A DNA stretch of 5,284 bases from Pseudomonadota bacterium (GTDB lineage Bacteria; Pseudomonadota; Alphaproteobacteria; UBA828; JAPUJA01), in assembly GCA_027296525.1 (NCBI GenBank), contig JAPUJA010000035.1:1-5284 (forward strand). The letters run 5' to 3'. A model generated the notes under the pieces. It saw only the letters and a list, made by a program, of their open reading frames with translations, made no database searches and was not told the origin of the DNA. A program made the position numbers and the translations under genes. Below, piece by piece: positions 1 to 4,944 of the stretch; the first letter of the stretch is position 1, and every line of letters starts with the position of its first letter.

Positions 1-138
1 GCCTTGGGCGATGAAGGCCTGCAGCGCCTGCTCCGCGCCCGAGTCGAGCTCAGGCGCGGCGAAGCCGACGGCGTCGAAGCCGAGCTCGCGGGCCAGGCCC
101 GAGATGCGTTCCTTGGGTGCTGGCGATCCCGAGCTCAT
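1..138 (-). CDS. queG: Epoxyqueuosine reductase QueG, N-terminal fragment
   Basis: Reading the minus strand from an ATG at 138 gives 46 open codons to the window edge, beginning MSSGSPAPKERISGLARELG and continuing with FDAVGFAAPELDSG and LQAFIAQG. The pattern of a short polar start, then a helix ending in ELGFDAVGFA, then a segment leading to a LQ.(F/W)IA.G stretch is typical of the QueG N-terminus. QueG is a cytoplasmic cobalamin- and 4Fe-4S-dependent enzyme that reduces epoxyqueuosine to queuosine in tRNA anticodons, the last step of queuosine synthesis. None of the cofactor-binding residues lie in this fragment, so the call rests on the N-terminal motif and position. The start is well bounded: an in-frame TAG, which is also the fzlA stop, lies five codons upstream. 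The gene follows fzlA by 15 nt, has no good Shine-Dalgarno sequence, and is probably translated from the fzlA transcript. Confidence 0.8.
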   Translation of the reverse strand, partial: MSSGSPAPKERISGLARELGFDAVGFAAPELDSGAEQALQAFIAQG

Positions 139-153
139 CCAGAAGCGGCCCGG

Positions 154-822
154 CTAAAAATCGAGATCGGCGTAATGTTTAGGTGGCGTCGCGCCGGGAA
201 TACGGTCGGCGAGCAGGCCGCGAAAGGAGGGCCGCGACTTGACGCGCGCGTACCAGTCCTTGGCCGACGGATAGTTCTCCCAAGGCACGACGCCGATATA
301 GTCGAGCGAGGAGATATGGGCCGCCGCCGCGATGTCGGCGAGCGAAAATTCCTCGCCCGCGAGCCACTTCCGGCGTTCCGCGAGGTAGCCAACATAGTCC
401 AGATGGTAGCGGAAGTTTGTCTGCCCCGCACGGATCGCTTCCGAATTCGGCTCGCCGAGTCCCATGAAACGCTTCATGAATTTCTCGCCCAAGAGGTTCT
501 CGGTCACCTCGTGGTCGAACTTCTGGTCGAACCAGGCGATGAGCCGCCGGACCTCGGCACGCACCAGGGGCGCGGTGCCGATGAGCGCGGGCTCCGGATA
601 TATGTCCTCGAGATATTCGCAGATCGGCCCGCTGTCCGCGATGATCTCGCCGTCGGGCTCGATGAGGATGGGCACCGTTCCCGCCGGATTCATGGCGAGC
701 AGCTCGGTACGCCGCTCCCACACCTTCTCGACGGACATCTCGAATTCGGCGCCCTTTTCGCGCAGGACCACCCGGACCTTGCGGCAGAAGGGAGAGAGCC
801 AGAGATGGTAGAGGGTGCGCAT
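154..822 (-). CDS. fzlA: FzlA, FtsZ-binding GST-fold division protein
   Basis: The gene encodes 222 residues with a complete glutathione S-transferase fold. A thioredoxin-like N-terminal domain (about 1-75) carries SPFC at 10-13, the cis-proline motif TVP at 49-51 and D63-S64. An all-helical C-terminal domain (about 88-205) carries the N-capping motif SLADIAAAAH with D164. Several stretches match what I remember of the alphaproteobacterial FzlA group: MRTLYHL at the start, WFDQKFDHEV, YLAERRKWLAG, KSRPSFRGLLADR and above all the tail HYADLDF. In Caulobacter, FzlA binds FtsZ, promotes curved filaments, and controls constriction through the septal wall synthases; its C-terminal tail is needed for this. 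Whether this copy keeps any glutathione chemistry cannot be told; Cys13 sits where beta/omega-class GSTs have their active residue. The ATG at 822 has no ribosome binding site but a -10-like box 8 nt upstream. A generic GST is the alternative reading. Confidence 0.87.
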   Translation of the reverse strand: MRTLYHLWLSPFCRKVRVVLREKGAEFEMSVEKVWERRTELLAMNPAGTVPILIEPDGEIIADSGPICEYLEDIYPEPALIGTAPLVRAEVRRLIAWFDQKFDHEVTENLLGEKFMKRFMGLGEPNSEAIRAGQTNFRYHLDYVGYLAERRKWLAGEEFSLADIAAAAHISSLDYIGVVPWENYPSAKDWYARVKSRPSFRGLLADRIPGATPPKHYADLDF

Positions 823-830
823 CGAGCTTG

Positions 831-859
831 AGTGTACTGCAAGGCCTTCTGAGCGAACA
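831..859 (-). promoter_or_regulatory. Candidate fzlA promoter (leaderless)
   Basis: On the minus strand TACACT (831-836) is a fair -10 hexamer, ending 8 nt before the fzlA ATG, so transcription would begin at or next to the A of the start codon. A weak -35 candidate, TGTTCG (854-859), sits 17 nt further upstream. No Shine-Dalgarno sequence precedes the ATG, which agrees with a leaderless message. The -35 is poor and no mapping data are available. Confidence 0.4.
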
Positions 860-896
860 GTGTTTGCGGGCGGGCGTTCACGTCACCGAATTGTGA

Positions 897-927
897 TTGG
901 TTCGCGAGCGGCCCAGCGCGCTATGGT
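897..927 (+). promoter_or_regulatory. Candidate DUF1223 gene promoter (leaderless)
   Basis: TATGGT (922-927), preceded by GC, resembles the -10 element common in alphaproteobacterial promoters, and TTGGTT (897-902) can serve as a -35 with a spacer of 19 nt. The -10 ends 7 nt before the ATG at 935, placing the likely transcription start on that ATG. This also argues against the upstream ATG at 923, which would overlap the -10 box. No purine-rich ribosome binding site is present. Confidence 0.4.
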
Positions 928-934
928 CACGCCC

Positions 935-1693
935 ATGATTCATGCGCTGCGCCCGCCGCTCATCGCCGGATTCGCGCTCCTCGCCTTCCTCCTCGGCGCT
1001 TCGCTGCCCGGCTTCGCCGCGTCCGAGCGAGCGCCCATCGTCGTCGAGCTGTTCACCTCCCAGGGCTGCTCCTCCTGCCCGGAGGCCGACGCCCTGCTCG
1101 CCGAGCTTGCCCAACGCGAGGACATCATCGTGCTGTCCTACCATGTGAGCTATTGGGACTATATCGGCTGGGAGGACCCGTTCGCGAGCGAGGAGACCAC
1201 CCAGCGTCAGCGCGACTACGCCCTCCAATTCGGCATCAGCTACGTCTACACGCCTCAAATGGTGGTCGCGGGCGCGGTCGAGGTCGTGGGCTCGGACCGC
1301 GCGGCGATCGAGCAAGCGCTCATCGACGCCCGCGAGACGGACATCTATCCGGTCGCGCCGGAGATCACCCACGACGCGGCGGAAGGGCTCCGGATCTCCA
1401 TCCCCGGGGCCGACCTCGACGCCGAAGCCCAGATCCTTCTCGTGGTTTTCGACAGCGAGCAGGTCACCGAGGTGTCCGCCGGCGAGAACGCCGGGCGCGA
1501 GCTTCGGAACGTGAACGTCGTACGAACCATTCGCCGGATCGGAAGTTGGCACGGCGAGCCGGTCGAGATCATCCTTCCGCTCGCGGACCTCCATAGCGGC
1601 CCAGGCTCACGGGACGGCTGCGCGATCATCGTCCAGCTCAAAGACAGCGGAAGGATCCTGGGCGGCCACGCCCTCCTGCTCGGCGACGAGTAG
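935..1693 (+). CDS. DUF1223 secreted thioredoxin-fold protein
   Basis: The 252-residue product begins with a signal peptide: a short n-region with Arg6, a hydrophobic core (about 9-24) and a likely cleavage near GFAA-SE (28-30). It should act in the periplasm or outside the cell. The mature part opens with VVELFTSQGCSSCPEAD, the hallmark of DUF1223, where C45-S-S-C48-P49 is a thioredoxin-type CxxC motif. YHVSYWDYIGWEDPF (69-83) and YVYTPQMVV (T106-P107, the probable cis-proline loop) are also conserved in the family. The C-terminal half is beta-rich and holds the paired pattern around VRTIRRIGSW. The exact function is not established; a thiol-disulfide role is an inference from the CxxC and fold. 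Start choice: ATG at 935 gives a clean signal peptide and fits a leaderless promoter; ATG at 923 would add only MVTP. The gene diverges from fzlA. Confidence 0.88.
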   Translation: MIHALRPPLIAGFALLAFLLGASLPGFAASERAPIVVELFTSQGCSSCPEADALLAELAQREDIIVLSYHVSYWDYIGWEDPFASEETTQRQRDYALQFGISYVYTPQMVVAGAVEVVGSDRAAIEQALIDARETDIYPVAPEITHDAAEGLRISIPGADLDAEAQILLVVFDSEQVTEVSAGENAGRELRNVNVVRTIRRIGSWHGEPVEIILPLADLHSGPGSRDGCAIIVQLKDSGRILGGHALLLGDE

Positions 1694-1712
1694 GGCGCCT
1701 ATTCACGAAAAA

Positions 1713-1755
1713 GCGTGGGCATCGGACACGGAGCCGGGCCCGCCGATGTCCGCGC
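1713..1755. terminator. Long hairpin after the DUF1223 gene
   Basis: A 13-bp stem (1713-1725 with 1743-1755, two G-U pairs on the plus-strand RNA) encloses a 17-nt loop, beginning 20 nt after the DUF1223 stop codon. On the plus strand no U-run follows, so it is not a textbook intrinsic terminator. On the minus strand a run of five T follows two bases beyond the stem (1708-1712 complement), which would suit leftward transcription. The position after a stop codon favours a 3'-end role. Confidence 0.4.
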
Positions 1756-1773
1756 GTGACCCAAAGCGGACAC
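1746..1773. repeat. 28-bp palindromic element, left copy
   Basis: TGTCCGC (1747-1753) and GCGGACA (1766-1772) form perfect 7-bp inverted arms around a 12-nt centre. The 28-bp unit has the same length as the palindrome at 4213-4240 and shares 19 of 28 bases with it by direct comparison, most in the outer arms. I remember palindromes of the form ATGTCCGC...GCGGACAT as common intergenic repeats in alphaproteobacterial genomes, but cannot check this. Its left arm is shared with the longer hairpin at 1713-1755, so the two folds exclude each other. Confidence 0.55.
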
Positions 1774-2119
1774 TACTCTAGTTCTCAGAATACGCCGCAT
1801 CGACCGGCTCAGACCGAAGCCAGCACCGGCATGACCAAAGGATTGCCCCTGACGGGAGATGATGACGGGAGAGGTGCACTCGGAACGCGGCCCCAGCCGC
1901 CATCTCCCATGCGACCTCGGCCATCTGGCTCGCCATCACGCACCGCCGGCACCATCATGGCCATCAGACGCGAGAGAATTGCGCTTCGGACGAGTTCGCG
2001 TCACAATCAACTCGACCGGAGGAGCCCATATTGGGAATCCCAGGTTACATAGAAGCCGGCTAAATCATTGGGAGCTGAGCAACCTCCGAGGTGACAACAT
2101 TGCGCCGGGAGGAACCGAA
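1774..2119. other. Non-coding leader upstream of acdS with small dyads
   Basis: No convincing gene lies here. The reading frame of acdS stays open back to 1859, but the extra 87 codons are rich in Arg, His and Pro, resemble no AcdS N-terminus, and are best seen as chance openness in GC-rich DNA. Two odd dyads occur: TGGGAATCCCA (2032-2042) and ACCTCCGAGGT (2082-2092), centred exactly 50 bp apart. ATTGGGA occurs at 2030-2036 and again at 2067-2073. A weak promoter candidate is TTGCGC (1979-1984), a 17-nt spacer, and CACAAT (2002-2007). TGACGGGAGA is repeated at 1850-1859 and 1863-1872. No acdR-like (Lrp-family) gene, the usual divergent partner of acdS in many proteobacteria, is present on either strand. 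Confidence 0.45.
2107..2112 (+). promoter_or_regulatory. Ribosome binding site deciding the acdS GTG start
   Basis: GGGAGG lies 7 nt before the GTG at 2120, an ideal Shine-Dalgarno placement. It selects this GTG over the far upstream in-frame ATG at 1859. The resulting N-terminus (MLDLEEKFRRYPLTFG) lines up with known ACC deaminases. Confidence 0.85.
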
Positions 2120-3142
2120 GTGCTCGATCTTGAGGAGAAGTTTCGGCGTTATCCTCTGACTTTCGGTCGGACCCCGATCGAGAGGCTGGCGCGCCTATCG
2201 GAGTATTTGGGCGGCAGAGTCGAGATCTACGCCAAGCGGGAGGACTGCAACAGCGGCTTGGCGTTCGGCGGAAACAAGATCCGTAAGCTCGAATACCTGA
2301 TCCCAGACGCCATCGCTCAGAACTGCGACACGCTGGTCACGATTGGGGGCGTGCAGTCCAACCACACCCGGCAAGTCGCCGCGGTCGCCGCGAAGATCGG
2401 TATGAAATGCCGCCTTGTCCAGGAAAGCTGGACGAATTGGAACGACAGTGTCTACGATCGGGTCGGCAATATCTTGATGTCCCGGATCCTGGGAGCGGAA
2501 ATCGAGTTCTGTAGCGACGGCTTCGACATCGGCATCCGCAGGAGCTGGGAGGCGGCAATGGAGGATGTGCGGCGTCGGGGCGGCAAGCCCTATGCCATCC
2601 CGGCCGGTGCATCGGACCACCCGCTCGGCGGACTGGGCTTCGTCGGCTTCGCCGAAGAGGTCCGTCAGCAAGAGGCGGAGATGGGCTTCACGTTCGACCA
2701 TATCGTCGTCTGCTCCGTGACCGGCTCCACGCAGGCCGGCATGGTGGTCGGCTTCGCGGCGGACGGCCGGGCGCGACGCGTGCTCGGCATAGACGCCTCG
2801 GCCGCCCCCGAACGGACACACGCCCAGATCCTCCGTATCGCCCAAAACACCGCCGAGAAGGTCGGTTTAGGCAAAGAGATCACAGCCGAAGATGTCGTGC
2901 TGAACAGCAGCTACGCATATCCGGAATATGGCGTGCCCTCGGATGAAACCGTCGAGGCCATTCGGCTCTGCGCTCGTCTCGAGGGGATGATGACCGACCC
3001 GGTCTACGAAGGGAAATCGATGCAGGGCATGATCGACCTCGTCAAGAAAGACGCGTTCCCCACGGGCTCGAAGATCCTCTACGCGCATCTCGGCGGCGTG
3101 CCTGCGATCAACGGCTACAGTTCCCTCTTCCGTGACGGCTGA
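2120..3142 (+). CDS. acdS: 1-aminocyclopropane-1-carboxylate (ACC) deaminase
   Basis: The 340-residue protein matches the AcdS family along its whole length (Pseudomonas enzymes have about 338). It is a cytoplasmic PLP enzyme of fold type II that converts ACC, the ethylene precursor of plants, to 2-oxobutanoate and ammonia, yielding nitrogen and lowering plant ethylene. Visible marks are YAKREDCNSGLAFGGNK (37-53) with the PLP-binding Lys53, GGVQSNHTRQVAA (76-88), CSVTGSTQAGM (198-208) as the phosphate-binding loop, and DPVYEGKSMQGM with Tyr296 and Glu297, plus Leu324 in AHLGG. Glu297 and Leu324 correspond to Glu295 and Leu322, the pair that separates true ACC deaminases from the related D-cysteine desulfhydrases, so the call is specific. 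His82 replaces the Gln of Pseudomonas, as I recall from rhizobial enzymes. It starts with GTG after a strong ribosome binding site. The hydrolase gene follows after 77 nt, probably in one operon. No regulator gene is adjacent. Confidence 0.96.
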   Translation: MLDLEEKFRRYPLTFGRTPIERLARLSEYLGGRVEIYAKREDCNSGLAFGGNKIRKLEYLIPDAIAQNCDTLVTIGGVQSNHTRQVAAVAAKIGMKCRLVQESWTNWNDSVYDRVGNILMSRILGAEIEFCSDGFDIGIRRSWEAAMEDVRRRGGKPYAIPAGASDHPLGGLGFVGFAEEVRQQEAEMGFTFDHIVVCSVTGSTQAGMVVGFAADGRARRVLGIDASAAPERTHAQILRIAQNTAEKVGLGKEITAEDVVLNSSYAYPEYGVPSDETVEAIRLCARLEGMMTDPVYEGKSMQGMIDLVKKDAFPTGSKILYAHLGGVPAINGYSSLFRDG

Positions 3143-3219
3143 TCGGACATCTCGCCCGGTCGGAGCTCCGCGCCCCAACACAAGCCGACGTCAAAACCGA
3201 GTTTAGCTGGAGGATAGCC

Positions 3220-4074
3220 ATGTCAGTCACCGCAACGCACGACGTCAGCGGCCATATCGGCGTGCTCGGGAAGTTCATCGAAGTGGTGCCAGGCGTCGAG
3301 CTTCATTACTGGGACGTCGGCGAGGGGACGCCGCTGCTCTTCGTTCCGGGCTGGACCTTCACCGCCGACGTCTTCGTCCACCAGCTGAAAGGCCTGTCCG
3401 AGGATCATCGAGTGATCGCGATCGATCCCCGCAGCCAGGGACGATCGACGACGACCGCAGGCGGCAACGAGTACGCGACCCATTCCGCGGATCTGAAGAC
3501 CTTCATCGAGGCGCTGGACCTCAACGATGTGGTCCTCATCGGCTGGTCGGCGGGGGCGGCGGAGACCTGGGGTTATGTCAGGCTTGCCGGGCTCGATCGG
3601 GTCAAGGCTCATGTCTGCATCGATCTTCCGCCGAGATGCCTGTCACGGAACGAAGACACGGACTGGGTCGAGGGGACGCTGACAGACATCTCGGGCGCCG
3701 TGATGACGATGACAACGAGAGCCACACTCCGCGAATTTGTAAAATACTATGCAGAGAACGTGATGGTGCAGCGGGAGCTGTCGCCGGAAGACCTCGACTG
3801 GATCATCGGGCAATCGGAGAGGACGCCGGATTGGGCGGCGCTCAGTCTTTTCTCTTACCTTATGTTCACGGACTACCAGCCGGAGGTTACGCTGCTCGAT
3901 GGAAATCGTCCGTCGCTGTTCGTGATCGCGGAAGGGTGGGCGGACAAGGCCAAGCCCTATATCCAAAAACGGTGGAATAATACCCGGATCGAAGTGCTCG
4001 GCGGGCACATGATGTTCTGGGAGCATCCGGAGCCGTTCAACGCCATCATACGGAGATTTCTTGCCGACATTTGA
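3220..4074 (+). CDS. Alpha/beta hydrolase of unknown substrate, acdS partner
   Basis: The 284-residue protein has the canonical alpha/beta hydrolase core. PLLFVPGWTF (38-47) carries the oxyanion-hole region, IDPRSQGRST (68-77) the loop after strand 4, and VLIGWSAGAAETWG (105-118) the nucleophile elbow G-W-S-A-G with Ser110. The C-terminal LGGHMMFWEHPEPF gives the catalytic His263. The acid is probably Glu238 or Asp242 in VIAEGWADKAKPY; Asp135 after strand 6 is another option. A helical cap of about 75 residues (about 140-215) lies between. There is no signal peptide, so it should be cytoplasmic. The family includes esterases, lactonases, cofactor-free haloperoxidases and C-C hydrolases, and the sequence does not settle which. 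GGAGGA (3209-3214) lies 5 nt before the ATG. The 77-nt gap to acdS contains a 10-bp palindrome (CGGAGCTCCG, 3161-3170) but no clear terminator, so co-transcription is likely. Confidence 0.88.
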   Translation: MSVTATHDVSGHIGVLGKFIEVVPGVELHYWDVGEGTPLLFVPGWTFTADVFVHQLKGLSEDHRVIAIDPRSQGRSTTTAGGNEYATHSADLKTFIEALDLNDVVLIGWSAGAAETWGYVRLAGLDRVKAHVCIDLPPRCLSRNEDTDWVEGTLTDISGAVMTMTTRATLREFVKYYAENVMVQRELSPEDLDWIIGQSERTPDWAALSLFSYLMFTDYQPEVTLLDGNRPSLFVIAEGWADKAKPYIQKRWNNTRIEVLGGHMMFWEHPEPFNAIIRRFLADI

Positions 4075-4094
4075 CGATTGCGGTTTTAAATGCT

Positions 4095-4115
4095 CTTGCA
4101 TGTTTTTCATGCAAG
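4095..4115. terminator. AT-rich hairpin after the hydrolase gene
   Basis: CTTGCATG (4095-4102) and CATGCAAG (4108-4115) form a perfect 8-bp stem around a TTTTT loop, 20 nt after the hydrolase stop. Outer bases TGC and GCA can add pairs past a two-base bulge. No U-run follows, so termination is plausible from position but not proven; a protein-binding dyad or mRNA-stabilising 3' hairpin are alternatives. Confidence 0.45.
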
Positions 4116-4212
4116 CACGGCTGAGTAAACAGTTTCATTGACATGAATCAACTGCAGGCGGCTTCCACGGCGGTCAGGCTAAAGTCCAGTCGTGCGGCCG
4201 ACAGATCATCTT

Positions 4213-4240
4213 ATGTCTGCTCTTGGCTACGAGCGGACAT
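4213..4240. repeat. 28-bp palindromic element, right copy
   Basis: ATGTCTGCTC (4213-4222) pairs with GAGCGGACAT (4231-4240) as a 10-bp stem (one G-U) around the 8-nt loop TTGGCTAC. It is the better preserved relative of the element at 1746-1773, with equal length and matching outer arms. Together they bracket the acdS-hydrolase pair. Its position between genes, away from any promoter that I can see, suits a REP-like dispersed repeat better than an operator. Confidence 0.6.
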
Positions 4241-4330
4241 GAGCGGCGCAAGCCGAAAGCCCAACCAAGCCGACTCATAGACGCACGCGCCAGTAGCTAC
4301 ACGCGCAACCCCGACAGTGCTCTCTTTGAG

Positions 4331-4378
4331 ACGACCCCCGTTTGAAACGGCCCCCGCTTGCAACCGCCCCCGTGAGGG
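4331..4378. repeat. Imperfect 16-bp tandem repeat, three units
   Basis: Three adjacent 16-bp units (4331-4346, 4347-4362, 4363-4378) share the core AC..CCCCCG. Units one and two agree at 13 of 16 positions; units two and three at 10 of 16. The third unit runs into the left arm of the hairpin at 4373-4403. Confidence 0.55.
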
Positions 4379-4403
4379 AACCGTCCGCGCGCCGGTTCCC
4401 TTA
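4373..4403. repeat. Strong 11-bp inverted repeat
   Basis: TGAGGGAACCG (4373-4383) pairs with CGGTTCCCTTA (4393-4403), one G-U pair and otherwise perfect, around a 9-nt GC-rich loop. It is too far from the hydrolase stop (about 300 nt) to be its obvious terminator and no U-run follows on either strand. On the minus strand it sits just beyond the end of the doubtful 52-codon frame. Confidence 0.5.
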
Positions 4404-4662
4404 ACCTCTTCAGGAATCGAAGCTCCGGGTCATGACCTGGGCGAGACGCCGCGCCACCCGAGCCCATGGGGCGGCGCGGCCCCACCCGCCGGCGAAGACG
4501 AAATCGGAGAGCGGAGTTCTCCGCATGGTTTCGAGCAAGATGCTTTGGATGCCACGGGTTCTTGCCATCCCACCGCGAAAAGAGTACGATCCTTCCGCAA
4601 GGGGCAGCTTAACTCTCCTTGCTACAATAGTTTTCAAGCACCAACCGAGCGGGCCTCATGTT

Positions 4663-4680
4663 TTGGCGCCAATTGGCCAA
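4663..4680. promoter_or_regulatory. Three overlapping perfect palindromes, possible operator
   Basis: The 18-bp sequence TTGGCGCCAATTGGCCAA contains three perfect palindromes: TTGGCGCCAA (4663-4672), GCCAATTGGC (4668-4677) and TTGGCCAA (4673-4680). This amounts to alternating TTGGC and GCCAA half-sites, as expected where two protein dimers bind side by side. It lies about 260 bp before the inositol phosphate synthase start. No known regulator is assigned. Confidence 0.4.
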
Positions 4681-4803
4681 GTGAGGGGCCGTCTTTAGGT
4701 TCTGGTCGCTGAAAGAATCGTCGGGGAAGGCAATCTCGGGAGTGGTTGCCCCTGACCCCCCCGCGTTTGAGATATATCCGTTGTGTCTTCGAGAAAACCG
4801 AAG

Positions 4804-4852
4804 TCACGCGGTTGCGTGAGCTGTGGCAGATGCGCTGTTGCGTATCCGCATC
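4804..4852 (+). promoter_or_regulatory. Two small stem-loops in the ino1 leader
   Basis: TCACGC (4804-4809) pairs with GCGTGA (4814-4819) around GGTT, and GATGCG (4829-4834) pairs with CGCATC (4847-4852) around a 12-nt loop. Both are perfect 6-bp stems lying 40-130 nt before the ribosome binding sites. They could structure the 5' untranslated region if transcription starts upstream of them. I recognise no riboswitch class here. Confidence 0.25.
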
Positions 4853-4890
4853 GGTCCCTTCACGGGAGGCCGCTGAGTTTTTAGGACAAC

Positions 4891-4944
4891 ATTATGGGGA
4901 GATGTTTTGTATGAAAAATTATGGGGAGGTGTTTTGTATGAAAA
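4891..4944 (+). repeat. 27-bp tandem duplication of the ino1 initiation region
   Basis: The 27-bp unit at 4891-4917 is followed without a gap by a second copy at 4918-4944, differing only at 4902 (A) versus 4929 (G). Each copy contains a purine-rich ribosome binding site (GGGGAGA at 4896-4902, GGGGAGG at 4923-4929), an 8-nt spacer and an ATG followed by AAAA. Because 27 is a multiple of three, the upstream ATG (4911) is in frame with the downstream one (4938) and would add MKNYGEVFC. The unit is AT-rich compared with its surroundings. Confidence 0.93.

Larger units (their letters stand above)
4241..4803. other. Intergenic stretch without a convincing gene
   Basis: Open frames exist on both strands (for example plus 4317-4712 and 4432-4698), but their products are Pro/Arg/Ser-rich, lack recognisable motifs or ribosome binding sites, and look like chance frames. 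The best small candidate is on the minus strand, 4410-4568: 52 codons starting MARTRGIQSILLETMRRTPL and ending in VMTRSFDS, with roughly three quarters of codons ending in G or C. It has no ribosome binding site at its ATG and I recognise no family, so I do not call it. The stretch also holds the tandem repeat, hairpin and palindrome cluster listed separately. A weak promoter candidate for the next gene is TTGCCC (4746-4751) with GATATA (4771-4776), spacer 19 nt. Confidence 0.5.

Noticed and set aside
815..934. Longer N-terminus for the DUF1223 protein from the ATG at 815
   Set aside because: It would overlap the start of fzlA, put 40 polar residues ahead of a clear signal peptide, and cover both promoter candidates.
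1549..1570. TTGGCACG inside the DUF1223 gene as a sigma-54 -24 element
   Set aside because: No TTGC -12 element at the required spacing and the site lies within a coding region.
878..1594. 238-codon minus-strand frame opposite the DUF1223 gene
   Set aside because: It is antisense to a gene with clear family motifs and is dominated by Arg, Asp, Gly and Glu, typical of a shadow frame in GC-rich DNA.
1756..2052. 98-codon plus-strand frame before acdS
   Set aside because: Low-complexity Ser/Pro/Arg/Thr composition, no ribosome binding site and no recognisable motif; probably chance.
1859..2119. Extending acdS upstream to the ATG at 1859 (87 extra codons)
   Set aside because: The extra part has no resemblance to AcdS, is rich in Arg/His/Pro, and the GTG at 2120 has an ideal ribosome binding site and gives the family's usual length.
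4663..4672. TTGGCGCCAA resembles the eukaryotic E2F site
   Set aside because: The genomic context is bacterial, so this likeness is coincidental; only the palindrome itself is reported.
4317..4712. 131-codon plus-strand frame in the right intergenic region
   Set aside because: No family resemblance, no ribosome binding site, and it runs through the tandem repeat, hairpin and palindromes.
4804..4852. Riboswitch before ino1
   Set aside because: The two stems are short and unconnected, and no conserved riboswitch core is recognisable; kept only as low-confidence stem-loops.
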